DNA from: Thermococcus peptonophilus | Lineage (GTDB): Archaea; Methanobacteriota_B; Thermococci; Thermococcales; Thermococcaceae | Direction: 5' to 3' | Assembly (NCBI RefSeq): GCF_001592435.1 | Contig: NZ_CP014750.1 | Span: forward strand, 372,001 to 436,000 | DNA: 64,000 bases | Shown here: one piece after another, positions 53,790 to 62,655 of the stretch | How positions within the stretch are numbered: the first letter of the stretch is position 1 | Layout of the letters: each line of letters begins with the position of its first letter | Translations under genes and position numbers: made by a program | The notes under the pieces: generated by a model | Seen by the model: only the letters and a program-made list of their open reading frames with translations | Told to the model about the DNA's origin: nothing | Databases searched by the model: none

Positions 53790-55157
53790 ATGCAGCACAA
53801 CAAAATCCAAGAAATTAGACAGGAGATACTTACTGGAGATATAACAAAAACTATTCTTAAACTTTCTTTGCCTCTAGTTTTTTCAACATTGATTCAGCAG
53901 CTTTATAACTTAGTCGATACTTTTTGGCTCGGATTTTTTGGAAAAATCGCTCTCTCCACACCCGGAACTGCACTGCCGTTGGTAACGACCTTAATGCACG
54001 TTGGTCTAGAGTTTTCAGCAGTGGGTGCAATATTCATTGGACAATACGTTGGAGCGGGGGAATATAAAAAGTACGGAAAATTAATTGGTGCGGTCTATTC
54101 TTTTATGCTTATTTCTTCTGTTATCACCTTAATCTTGGGGATACTTATAATCCCTTACGCCTTGGAGTTCATGAGGGTCCCTCCTTCCGCTTATTCGTAT
54201 GTTAGGGAGTATCTTATAATACTCTATATTGGGATTCCCTTCTCTTTTTTGTTTGCGGCAAGTTTGTCTGTAATAAAGGCATTCGGGAGAACCAAACTTG
54301 CTATGAAGCTCAGCATTTTAGCAATTGTTATTAACATGATTCTTGATCCAGTAATGATTTTTGGTCTGTTCAGTCTTCCACGCCTGGGCGTTAGGGGTGC
54401 TGCTCTATCAACTGTTACAGCGGATGTAATCGTCTGTATAATCTCCCTTTATATTGTCTTCTCTGGGGGGATGGAGATATCGGTAAAAGTTCAGGACCTT
54501 AAACCTGATTTGAGGTTCTATGGGAAAATTCTGAGAAAGGGTATACCACTCGCCTTTGGTTCATTGGTAAATGACATAACAACAATCATTATGATTAGAT
54601 TGATCTATGGATTTGGGATAGCAACATACGCAGCTTATTTGATCATTATAAGAATAGTGAAGCTCTTAGAGAGTTTCACTGTTGGAATAGCAAGTGGCAC
54701 AGGTATAATGATCTCCCAAAATATCGGGGCTGAAAAATATGAAAGGGCAAAAAAAATAGCAAGAAGGGCCATGGTATTGAATTTCGGGGTTTCTAGTATT
54801 GTAGCTCTATCCTTAGTTGTTTCAAGAGAGTATATTGTAAGAGTATTTGTAAGCGACGTTCAGGTCTTGATTGAGAGTAAGAATGTCATTCCTTTAATTC
54901 TCTCGGTGCCTTTCTTTACGGGGATATTCTTAATAGTGAACAACGTCTTCAAGTATTCTGGACACACAAGGGAGTCCCTGGTGCTTAGAATGATAAGGCT
55001 TTGGGGCCTTAGATTGCCACTAGCATATCTTTTTGGATATATTATTTTCAACTCGTCTGCAGGTTTGTTTTGGGGCTTAGGAATGAGCAATGTGGTCTCA
55101 GCATTCATTGCCATAATTTTCTTCCTCATGATCCCCTGGACAAAAAAAATTATTTAG
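53790..55157 (+). CDS. MATE-family multidrug/peptide exporter
   Basis: The 455-residue protein has about 12 hydrophobic helices in two MATE repeats: LKLSLPLVFSTLIQQLYNLVD, TFWLGFFGKIALSTPGTALP, IFIGQYVGAGEYKKYGK and, in the second half, ASGTGIMISQNIGAEKYERA. It is a Na+ or H+-driven efflux pump. The start at 53790 follows GGTGAG; a GTG at 53781 overlaps that site. It lies 41 bp after the radical SAM gene, so export of the modified peptide is a natural reading. Confidence 0.88.
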   Translation: MQHNKIQEIRQEILTGDITKTILKLSLPLVFSTLIQQLYNLVDTFWLGFFGKIALSTPGTALPLVTTLMHVGLEFSAVGAIFIGQYVGAGEYKKYGKLIGAVYSFMLISSVITLILGILIIPYALEFMRVPPSAYSYVREYLIILYIGIPFSFLFAASLSVIKAFGRTKLAMKLSILAIVINMILDPVMIFGLFSLPRLGVRGAALSTVTADVIVCIISLYIVFSGGMEISVKVQDLKPDLRFYGKILRKGIPLAFGSLVNDITTIIMIRLIYGFGIATYAAYLIIIRIVKLLESFTVGIASGTGIMISQNIGAEKYERAKKIARRAMVLNFGVSSIVALSLVVSREYIVRVFVSDVQVLIESKNVIPLILSVPFFTGIFLIVNNVFKYSGHTRESLVLRMIRLWGLRLPLAYLFGYIIFNSSAGLFWGLGMSNVVSAFIAIIFFLMIPWTKKII

Positions 55158-55178
55158 TGTAGACCAACTCAATAATCT

Positions 55179-56345
55179 GCCGTTGCTCCTACCCCATGCA
55201 GCGACCTTGTAACCGTTTTTCTTGAGCTTCTCAAGGACGGCTATGAAATCATCGAAGACGTTCTGCTTGTTCTCCCTCATTCCCGCCCTGTGCCACTCCT
55301 CGCCGTATTCACTACCCCCACGCAGGTTGGCCATTGCAAAGGTTCCGCCGCGTCTGATGAACGGAATCGCCTGCGGGAAAAACCTTGGGGTGAGCGAGAT
55401 GTTGAATCCTCCGTATCCGAAGACCAGACCTTTTTATCGTCCTTCTCACCCCTGACGTGGAAGTAGTGAATCTTGGTACCGTCCTTTGATGTTGCAAAGT
55501 CCTCTTCAACCGTGAACTCCTCTTCGATCTCTTGCTCCCCAATGAGCTTCAGCTCGCCCTCAAACTCGTAGAGCCTGTAGGGAACCGTAAAGCTCTCGTA
55601 GCGGAGGAGAGCCTTTTTGCCATCAGAACCGAGGGGATATACACTCCCGGGAAGATCAAAGGCTATCTCATCGAGCTTTTCACCGTTGAGCGAATAAACC
55701 TCAAGCCTGTGGCTCGCGTGGACAAGCCTGCCGGCAAGGATTCTGTCGCCAACGACCAGTGCCCATTCGAGCGGTAACTCCCCCTCTGGGATGAAACCAT
55801 TTTCTCTCTGCTCTTGTCCTTCCAGAAGAGCCTCACCGCGGGCGCTTTGCATCCATCTGGAGTCTCGCCGTACCTGTAAAAGCGTGAAAAGTAGTAGCCG
55901 TTCTCTAGGAAGGTTACGTTCCCCACAGAGGGCTTGAGCACATCTAGGAGCTCGCCACTCTCAAGGTTAATTATCCTCGTAACACCTTCGTCCGCCCTGT
56001 CGATTGAGAAGCTGTATACGACCTTTTGCCCTTTCCGTAGGCAGTAAATCCCTGAAGAAGAACTTCATCGCCGATTTCGGCCTCAAGCGCCTTTGAGTTA
56101 ACTATGACATCGCCATTAAGCCACCTTATAACCTGCCCCTCCTTCTCCTTGAACATTGCGATGATGCCCTTCTCCGTGAGCCTGGCACTGTGGAGAGTTG
56201 GAAGTGAATACAGCTCCCATAACTCCGGGAACAGCTCGTCGCTCAGCTTCCCGATGAATTCCCTAAAACGCCTGTTTTCTTCCTCGACGAGCTTCAGAAC
56301 GCGCTCATCCTGGAGGTTCTCCATCCAGATGTAGGGATCTTCCAT
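55179..56345 (-). pseudogene. 5' remnant of prolyl oligopeptidase (POP) gene
   Basis: From the ATG at 56345 (GGTGG upstream) the frame reads MEDPYIWMENLQDERVLKLV and continues as the POP beta-propeller. The frame shifts near 56030 (after AYGKGKR), near 55800 and near 55430 (after EKDDKKVW), and then runs to the catalytic Ser motif AAWGRSNG at about 55180, where homology stops. POP cleaves after proline in short peptides. With at least three frameshifts plus loss of the Asp/His region from this part, it cannot make active enzyme. Confidence 0.87.
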
Positions 56346-56429
56346 GAAAACCACCATCTTAACGTTGAGTCTCCAGCAATAAAAAGGTTGTCTCAGAGTC
56401 GCCAGCGAGCCTTATTGGGAAAATGTTCC

Positions 56430-56468
56430 AGATTTGAGACAAATTCTTATAAGTACTGTCACAAATCT
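56430..56468. promoter_or_regulatory. Operator-like palindrome over the riboflavin operon promoter
   Basis: AGATTTGAGACA (56430-56441) and TGTCACAAATCT (56457-56468) are inverted copies matching at 11 of 12 positions. They flank the TATA box CTTATAAG at 56446-56453, and the right arm ends 6 bp before the ribD ATG, which therefore is likely leaderless. A regulator bound here would block transcription. The archaeal riboflavin regulator RbkR is a candidate by context; no binding data are available to me. Confidence 0.65.
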
Positions 56469-56474
56469 GAGAAC

Positions 56475-57383
56475 ATGAGGGAGGAAGACGAGAAGTTCAT
56501 GAGGCTCGCCCTTGAGCTGGCAAAGCGTGGAGAGGGCTGGGTAAATCCGAACCCCATGGTTGGGGCAGTGATAGTCAAGGATGGAAAGATAATAGGTGTG
56601 GGTTGGCATAAAAAGTTCGGTGAGAAGCACGCCGAGGTCAACGCCATAGAGGACGCCAAGGCCAAAGGTTACGACGTCAGAGGGGCGACTATGTACGTAA
56701 CCCTTGAACCCTGCTCCCACTGGGGGAAACAACCCCCGTGCGCCGATAGAATAATCAAGGAAGGCTTTAAGCGTGTCGTCGTGGCGATGAAGGACCCGAA
56801 TCCGCTCGTTGCCGGCCAGGGAATAGAGAAGATAAGGAAGGCTGGAATAGAGGTTGAGGTTGGTCTCTTAGAAGAGGAAGCGAGGAAGCTCAATGAAATC
56901 TTTCTTAAGTACATCACAACTAAGCTTCCCTTCGTCTCGATAAAGCTCGCCCTCACTCTAGATGGCTTCATAGCCACTGAAACCGGTTCTTCCCAGTGGA
57001 TAACCGGAGAAAAGGCCCGCCAGAGGGTTCAGGAACTCAGGAGGAAGCACATGGCGATAATGGTTGGTTCGGGGACTGTTTTAGCCGACGACCCAAGACT
57101 CAACTGCAGGCTTGAGAACTGTCCTGAGAAGGTTAAGGTCATCCTCGACCGCTCCGGCAGGGTGGCAGATAAGGTAAGAAAGGGACGGAAGTTCCGCCTC
57201 TTCGAGGACGGGAGGGCCATCTTCTTCACGGAAAAGCCTGAGAAATTCAAAGGGATAGCAGAGGCATATCCAATAACCGAGCCAATGGAGATCCTGAAGA
57301 AGGTCGGCGAGCTTGGTATAGACAGTGTCCTGATAGAGGGCGGCAGGATAGCCTGTCAGTTCCTTCCTTTAGCGGACAAGTAG
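56475..57383 (+). pseudogene. ribD: ribD (pyrimidine deaminase/reductase), C-terminus lost
   Basis: The deaminase domain is intact (GWVNPNPMVGAVIVKDG, KHAEVNAIEDA, YVTLEPCSHWGKQPPCADRI) and the reductase domain runs from FVSIKLALTLDGFIATETGS to SVLIEGGRIACQFLPLADK and a stop. The family normally continues for roughly 50-60 more residues. The stop falls at a junction where riboflavin synthase sequence begins at once, so a deletion joined the two genes. The deaminase may still work; the reductase probably does not. Confidence 0.82.
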
Positions 57384-57925
57384 TTGAGGGAACCGGAAGA
57401 GCCCGCTATTCGGCTGGAAAGCTCTACGTTGAGCTCCCCTTTGAGGTGAACGACGGAGACAGCGTAGCGGTAAACGGGGCCTGTCTAACGGTGGTTTCCT
57501 TCGACGGAAAGACGGCAGTTTTTGACATTGGCGAGGAAACCTTAGCGAGGACAAACCTCAGGGAGGCGGGGGTCGTCAACTTAGAAAGGGCTTTACCTGC
57601 CAATGGCCGCTTCGACGGTCACATAGTTACGGGTCATGTGGATGGAACGATAAGATTCATAGCGAAAAGAGAAAGCGGAAACACGACCTGGATGGCCTTT
57701 GAGATGCCGAAGGAGAAATGGGGGGTCGCTGAAAAAGGCTCTATAGCCCTCAACGGCGTCTCCCTGACTGTAGCAAGGATCGAGGCGAGCCGCTTTTGGG
57801 TTCAGGTCATCCCTTACACCCTGGAAAAGACGAATCTCGGCCTTCTCAGACCGGGAGAAAAGGTCAACTACGAGATAGACGTCCTGGTGAGGTACGTGAA
57901 GAGAATTCTGGAGGTAAGAGGATGA
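57381..57925 (+). pseudogene. ribE: Riboflavin synthase (alpha type), start lost
   Basis: The lumazine-binding two-barrel protein is readable from VVEGTGRARYSAGKLYVELP through NGACLTVVSFDGKTAVFDIG, IVTGHVDGTIRFIAKRESGN, NGVSLTVARIEASRFWVQVI and TLEKTNLGLLRPGEKVNYEI. The usual MF(T/S)GIVE opening is missing: the residues before VVEG (SFSGQ) come from the junction and no start codon or ribosome site is in frame. The first in-frame GTG (57446) would cut off the first strands. It ends 4 bp inside ribBA. Confidence 0.8.
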
Positions 57926-59082
57926 ACTGGGAGGAAATACGGAGAAAAGTCCTTGAGGGGAAGCCGGTTGTTCTCATAGACGACCGAAGGGAGTTCGAGG
58001 CCGACCTTGTTTATCCGGCCGAGATAGCCTCTCCTGAGGTCGTCAACTTCATGCTCTCCATGAAAGACCTCCTCTGCCTCACGATGGACATGGACGATGC
58101 CTTAAGGAGGGGCTTCTTCCAGCTTCCGAGCAAGGAGGGAGAGACGAACTTTCTGGTTCCAGTTGATTACAAGGAAACGTTCACAGGCATAACTGCAAAG
58201 GAGAGGGCACTAACAGCGAAGAAGATAGCTGAAGGGCTTGGCGTAGATGCCTTCCGCTATCCTGGACATCTCCACCTACTCGGGGGGATAGGCCTCAACA
58301 GGAGGCGTGGACACACGGAGAGCTCCCTTGAGCTGATGGAGATACTCGGCTTCAAGAGGTACGCCCTGATAGTTGAGATACTCGACGAGAAGGGGGACTC
58401 GCACAACAGAGAGTACGCCCTAAAGCTTGCAGAGGAGTACGGCCTTCCGGTTCTCACAACGGACGATGTCTGGAAGGAGTTTGTGAAGAGGAAGCAGTTG
58501 ATTAGGATTTACGCCAACGCGAGGCTCCCGACTAGGTACGGCGACTTCAGGATAATTGCCTTCGACAATGAACTCGACTTTAAGGAGCACGTGGCAATAG
58601 TCAAGGAGCCCTACGGAGAAGTCCCGCTCGTCAGGGTTCACTCCAAGTGTCTCACCGGGGACACTCTGGCTTCACTCAAGTGCGACTGCGGAAGTCAGCT
58701 AGCCAACGCCCTCAGGATGATAGCCCAGGATGGTGGAATACTCCTTTATATGGACCAGGAAGGCAGGGGGATCGGTCTGAAGGAGAAAATAAAGGCCTAC
58801 GAGCTCCAGGACAAAGGTCTAGACACAGTCGAAGCAAACAAGGCTCTCGGACATGCAGAGGACGAGAGAACTTACGAAGCGGCCTTTCAGATGCTCCGCG
58901 CGCTTGGTGTTTCGAAGGTCAGGCTGATAACCAACAACCCGAGGAAGGCCAAGGCCCTTGAAGAGCTCGGAATCAAAGTCGTTGAGGTAGTTCCTGCCCC
59001 TGGGGAGGTCACGGAGTACAACAGGATGTACTTGAAGGTTAAGGCTGAGAAGCTCGGTCACAAGCTTCCCTTAGAATTGTGA
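57922..59082 (+). CDS. ribBA: Bifunctional DHBP synthase / GTP cyclohydrolase II
   Basis: The 386-residue protein has an N-terminal RibB domain ([59 protein letters not shown]) and a C-terminal RibA domain with the zinc cysteines in [20 protein letters not shown] and [20 protein letters not shown]. It makes the two precursors of lumazine from ribulose-5-phosphate and GTP. It appears intact. The ATG at 57922 overlaps the ribE stop (ATGA). Confidence 0.94.
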   Translation: MNWEEIRRKVLEGKPVVLIDDRREFEADLVYPAEIASPEVVNFMLSMKDLLCLTMDMDDALRRGFFQLPSKEGETNFLVPVDYKETFTGITAKERALTAKKIAEGLGVDAFRYPGHLHLLGGIGLNRRRGHTESSLELMEILGFKRYALIVEILDEKGDSHNREYALKLAEEYGLPVLTTDDVWKEFVKRKQLIRIYANARLPTRYGDFRIIAFDNELDFKEHVAIVKEPYGEVPLVRVHSKCLTGDTLASLKCDCGSQLANALRMIAQDGGILLYMDQEGRGIGLKEKIKAYELQDKGLDTVEANKALGHAEDERTYEAAFQMLRALGVSKVRLITNNPRKAKALEELGIKVVEVVPAPGEVTEYNRMYLKVKAEKLGHKLPLEL

Positions 59083-59096
59083 TTGGGGTGATGGGA

Positions 59097-59561
59097 ATGA
59101 ACGTCCACACGATTGAAGGTGAATTCAATGGTGAAGGTCTAAAGATTGGGATTGTGGTTGCAAGGTTCAACGACCTCTTAACCAACGAGCTACTCAGCGG
59201 TGCCCTCGACTGCTTTGAGAGGCACGGCGTTGAAAAGGTGGACGTCGTAAAGGTGCCCGGAAGCTTCGAGATCCCATTGGTAGCCAAAAAACTCGCCGAG
59301 AGCGGAAAGTACGACGCGGTTCTTGCCCTTGGGGCAGTCGTCAGGGGTGAGACAAAGCACTTCGACCTCGTTGCCAACGAGGTTGCAAAGGGCGTCGCAA
59401 AGGTCTCCCTCGACAGTGGCGTTCCGGTTATCTTCGGGGTGATAACCGTTGAAGACGAGCTCCAGGGACTGAACAGGGCAGGGATAAAGAGCAACAAGGG
59501 CTTCGAGTATGCGATGGCCGCACTGGAAATGGCAAACCTTATGGAAAAACTGAAAAAATAA
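59097..59561 (+). CDS. ribH: Lumazine synthase
   Basis: The 154-residue protein has [20 protein letters not shown], the [14 protein letters not shown] phosphate-binding segment, [20 protein letters not shown] with the catalytic His, and [16 protein letters not shown]. RibH condenses the two precursors to 6,7-dimethyl-8-ribityllumazine. The start at 59097 follows GGTGATGG; starts at 59091 and 59079 are possible. It appears intact. Confidence 0.94.
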   Translation: MNVHTIEGEFNGEGLKIGIVVARFNDLLTNELLSGALDCFERHGVEKVDVVKVPGSFEIPLVAKKLAESGKYDAVLALGAVVRGETKHFDLVANEVAKGVAKVSLDSGVPVIFGVITVEDELQGLNRAGIKSNKGFEYAMAALEMANLMEKLKK

Positions 59562-59667
59562 GCGCTCTTTTCGGCAGAATGACGGAAATTCCTGTTCAAA
59601 CTTTCCATTTTTCATCATTTTTCTGAAATCTTTTCGGAAAGACATATAAACCTTCCCGAATTCCCCC

Positions 59668-59690
59668 GCTGACACACATGAGGTGTCAGC
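59668..59690 (+). promoter_or_regulatory. 8-bp hairpin just before the symporter start
   Basis: GCTGACAC (59668-59675) and GTGTCAGC (59683-59690) form a perfect stem with a 7-base loop. The right arm ends one base before the ATG and includes the GGTG ribosome site; the TATA-like ACATATAAA at 59642-59650 places the hairpin at the very 5' end of the mRNA. It could be an operator or could hide the ribosome site. Confidence 0.5.
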
Positions 59691-59691
59691 C

Positions 59692-61135
59692 ATGGACGTG
59701 ATATGGACGACAATAGTGGTTTACATGGGAGCAATGCTAGCAGTTTCAGCGTACGCGCGGAAGTACGTCAAGACCTCGGCCGACTTCCTCTTAGCAGGGA
59801 GGCGGCTGGGACTGGGACTTCTCGTAGGAACCCTCGCAGCCACCCACTATGGTGGTGGCTTTCATCCTGGGCGGAGCTAGCTGGGGTGCAACGTACGGGT
59901 TAGGCGGTATCTGGTACGGCTTCGCCTGCGGTCTCGGGCTTTTGATTCTCGGACTGACCCTTGCGCGACCAATGCGCGTTCTGGCACGCTACACCGTCCC
60001 CGAAGTCCTTGAGATGCGCTACAGGAGCAAAGCGATTCGCCTGCTCGCGGCGACGCTGTCTCTGCTGGCACTCGTTGGAATTCTGGGAGCGCAGGTGTGG
60101 GCAGCTTCGGCGGTCTTCGAGGCGATAGGCCTTCCAGGGACAGCTGGAGCGGTCTTCGCGACGCTCGTGTTCATAGCCTACACAGCACTCTCGGGACTGT
60201 GGGCGGTGGCCTTAACGGATTTCATACAGATCATAATCGGGAGCATAGGGATACTAGTGGCGGTGGTCCTGGGCCTGATTAAGGTCGGAGGCATCTCGGG
60301 ACTGGAGGCGACACTGGACGGAATAAGCGGACTTCCGCAACCGGCTGATCAGTACTTCAGCCTTACCTCCCTCGGCCCGTCGCTGCTGGCGCTGACACTG
60401 ATAGCAACAGTCATGTACACCCTAATCGGCCAGGACTTCTACCAGAGGCTTTTCGCGGCAAAGGACGAGAAAACTGCCAGAAAGGGAGCAATCTATGCTG
60501 GAATACTGCTCATGGCCCTCTCGGTGTTCCCAGCCCTCGCGGGGATGCTGGCAATAGCCCTTTCCGGCAACCCCGAAGCGGTGATAGACTCGCCGAAGAC
60601 CGCAGTTCCGAGGCTCGTCATCTCCGTCTTCGGCGGAACTGTGGGAGCGATATTCGTGGCGGCTGTCCTAGCTGCCATAATGAGCACCGCGGACTCTCTG
60701 CTCTCAGCGGCTACCTCGCACGTGGTCAAGGACTTCTACGAGGGACTGGTAGGGACAACCAGCGACGAGAAAAAGCTCCTACGGCTCTCGATGCTCACCA
60801 CGATAGCTGTCGGACTGCTATCGCTGGGGGCGGCGCTGGCAATCCAGGGAATCGTGGAGCTCCTCATATACTCCTACGACGTCTACACCTCCGGCGTCTT
60901 CGTCCCGCTGGTGCTCGGCCTCTACTGGAAGAGGGCAACCAAGGAGGGGGCTTTGGCAGGAATGGTCGCCGGGTCGCTGGTGGCGGTGCTCGGAGCGGCG
61001 GGAGTCCTGAACTTCCCGTACTGGGAGTACATCTACGTGAGCGGGGCTATAGTCTCGGCCCTCGTTATGGTGGCCGTCAGCGTGCTGACGAAGGTCGAGG
61101 AAATCGACGAGGAGCTTGAGGCGGCCTTCGGTTAG
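59692..61135 (+). pseudogene. Sodium:solute symporter (SSS family), one-base frameshift
   Basis: From ATG 59692 the frame reads MDVIWTTIVVYMGAMLAVSA to LAATHYGGGF and then shifts: an extra T in GGCTTTCATC near 59861 gives a stop at 59880. The +1 frame continues ILGGASWGATYGLGGIWYGF through 12 or so helices to DEELEAAFG at 61135. Restored, the protein is about 480 residues with the SSS pattern (TVPEVLEMRYRSKAIRLLAA, IGQDFYQRLFAAKDEKTARK, AAVLAAIMSTADSLLSAATS). The substrate is unknown. Either the gene is newly broken or the base is a sequencing error. Confidence 0.8.
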
Positions 61136-61726
61136 CTACTCAGCCGTCCCAAGCTCCCATTCCTCTTTCCTTTCCACCACACCAATCGCCAGCACCCTGT
61201 TCTCAAAGGGAAGTCTCATAGCTCTCTCCGCCAGCTCCCGGGCCGTTGAGAAGCTCATCTCCACCTCTTCAAAGCTGTCAATGCTATACGTCGCCGTCAG
61301 GAACGCTTTTCCCTCTTCAAGCTCAAGCTCCCTGACCCAGAGCTTATCCCTTCCGACGAAGCCGAGCCACCCTCTCCTTTCTCCGCGCTGAATTATTCCC
61401 GCTATTCTCGGGGTGTTGTAGTCGTCCCTCTCGTAGTCGAGGGCATCTAAAACGTGGACGAGGGCCTTCCTCGGCTTCTCCCAATCAAGGGCCTGAGCTA
61501 TGAAGTCCGTATGAAGGCCGTTGGTGACGACCGCGTAGTCCTTAGTTAATCTCACGACGGGATAGCTCACGTAAGGATTATCCGTCTCGGTCTGGTTGAG
61601 GATGTAAACCGCGTTCCCCTCTACCACTGCCCTTCTGTTCGGGAATGAGCGGGAGCAGAGGAGGTAGAAGGCGAATGGCCTTCCGCTGTTCAGCCCTATT
61701 CCAAGGGTTCTCCCCACGTACCTCAC
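61136..61726 (-). CDS. purO: Archaeal IMP cyclohydrolase
   Basis: The 196-residue protein begins MRYVGRTLGIGLNSGRPFAF and has SRSFPNRRAVVEGNAVYILN, NPYVSYPVVRL, TNGLHTDFIAQAL and NTPRIAGIIQR, the PurO pattern. It closes FAICAR to IMP, replacing the cyclohydrolase half of bacterial PurH. It starts with GTG overlapping the purP stop by 4 bp (GTGA) and is the last gene of the operon. Confidence 0.93.
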   Translation of the reverse strand: MRYVGRTLGIGLNSGRPFAFYLLCSRSFPNRRAVVEGNAVYILNQTETDNPYVSYPVVRLTKDYAVVTNGLHTDFIAQALDWEKPRKALVHVLDALDYERDDYNTPRIAGIIQRGERRGWLGFVGRDKLWVRELELEEGKAFLTATYSIDSFEEVEMSFSTARELAERAMRLPFENRVLAIGVVERKEEWELGTAE

Positions 61727-62655
61727 GTTACCACCTCCTCAAGCCTGTCTTCGTCCTCGGCAAGCTTAAGCTCCCTCGCTATCCTCCGTCCCATGCTCAG
61801 CCTCTCGCCCCAGTAGAGCTCGGAGTACCAGTGGTCAGCATTACTGCCCCCGTCTATGCGCGATGCTATACCTATCGCCCTGAAAGAGCCGTCGTAGGCG
61901 AAGTGGAGGGCGAACGGGCCGATAACCCCCGGCGGTTCAAGCTCCCTCATGGCCTCAACGAAAGCTTTTCCATAGTCGTATAGCTGTGGAAGAAGCGACT
62001 CTCTAAGCACAACTGCCCTGTTGCCTGCTATCGTGTAGGGGAGCGGCTTCACAGGCCAGCGGGCGTTCCCGTCGGCTATTAGAACCCTCTCGTCAACGCC
62101 GATTAGCTCAAGCCTCTCCAGGACGGGCGAATAGAAGAAGTGGACGTAGATGTAAACGCCAGGGATGAAGCGCTCGACCCGGTAAGGGTCATCAACTGTG
62201 GAAAGCCTCTCCTCGAGCTCGCTGCCCCTGGCTATGAAGTGGCCGCTTCCTCCCCTCGGCCCCTCGATCCTGACGAAGTAGAGCTCATCCGGCTTAACGT
62301 CCTCTGGCTCAACCACCCCAACCCTCGGAATTCCGGCCCTATCGAGGGCCCTATCCTGGAGCTCAAAGGTCGTCTCCCACTTGAGGAAGCGCCTGTTCCC
62401 GAAGAACTTTGCTTTAGCGTTTTCTATCGCCTCAAGCCCGAGGTAGGCAACGAAGGAGCCGTGCGGAACAACTATGCCATCATCGCTGAGGATGGCGCTC
62501 ATGTCATCAGTGACTAGGAGCTCATCAACGACCGGCAGTGAAGAGTAGAAGAGCCTTCTCTTAGGTGAGACGTAGAGCCTCGTCTTAAATCCTTCTTTCT
62601 TCGCCCCCAGGAGTATCTGGAGCGAGGAGTGGGATGCTATCGTGGAGAGTATCAC
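61723..62655 (-). CDS. purP: FAICAR synthetase (formate-dependent)
   Basis: The 310-residue ATP-grasp protein starts [20 protein letters not shown] and has PHGSFVAYLGLEAIENAK, NRRFLKWETTFELQDRALDR, IEGPRGGSGHFIA and IASRIDGGSNADHWYSELYW. PurP formylates AICAR with formate and ATP in archaea. It overlaps purC and purO by 4 bp each, showing coupled translation. Confidence 0.93.
   Translation of the reverse strand: MILSTIASHSSLQILLGAKKEGFKTRLYVSPKRRLFYSSLPVVDELLVTDDMSAILSDDGIVVPHGSFVAYLGLEAIENAKAKFFGNRRFLKWETTFELQDRALDRAGIPRVGVVEPEDVKPDELYFVRIEGPRGGSGHFIARGSELEERLSTVDDPYRVERFIPGVYIYVHFFYSPVLERLELIGVDERVLIADGNARWPVKPLPYTIAGNRAVVLRESLLPQLYDYGKAFVEAMRELEPPGVIGPFALHFAYDGSFRAIGIASRIDGGSNADHWYSELYWGERLSMGRRIARELKLAEDEDRLEEVVT

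Larger units (their letters stand above)
52095..55178 (+). mobile_element. AT-rich foreign insert carrying a peptide-radical SAM-MATE cassette
   Basis: Both ends fall inside the broken POP gene. Base composition is clearly lower in G+C than the host genes around it, and codon use differs (many AGA, ATA, AAA, TTA). I see no transposase, terminal inverted repeats or target duplication at the joins, and about 80 codons of POP are missing, so it replaced sequence rather than simply inserting. The 52095-52320 part is non-coding as far as I can tell. A stop-ended minus-strand stretch without a start codon (EPEEACNPAKRKLSDFYGG) near 52110-52190 may be debris. Confidence 0.7.
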
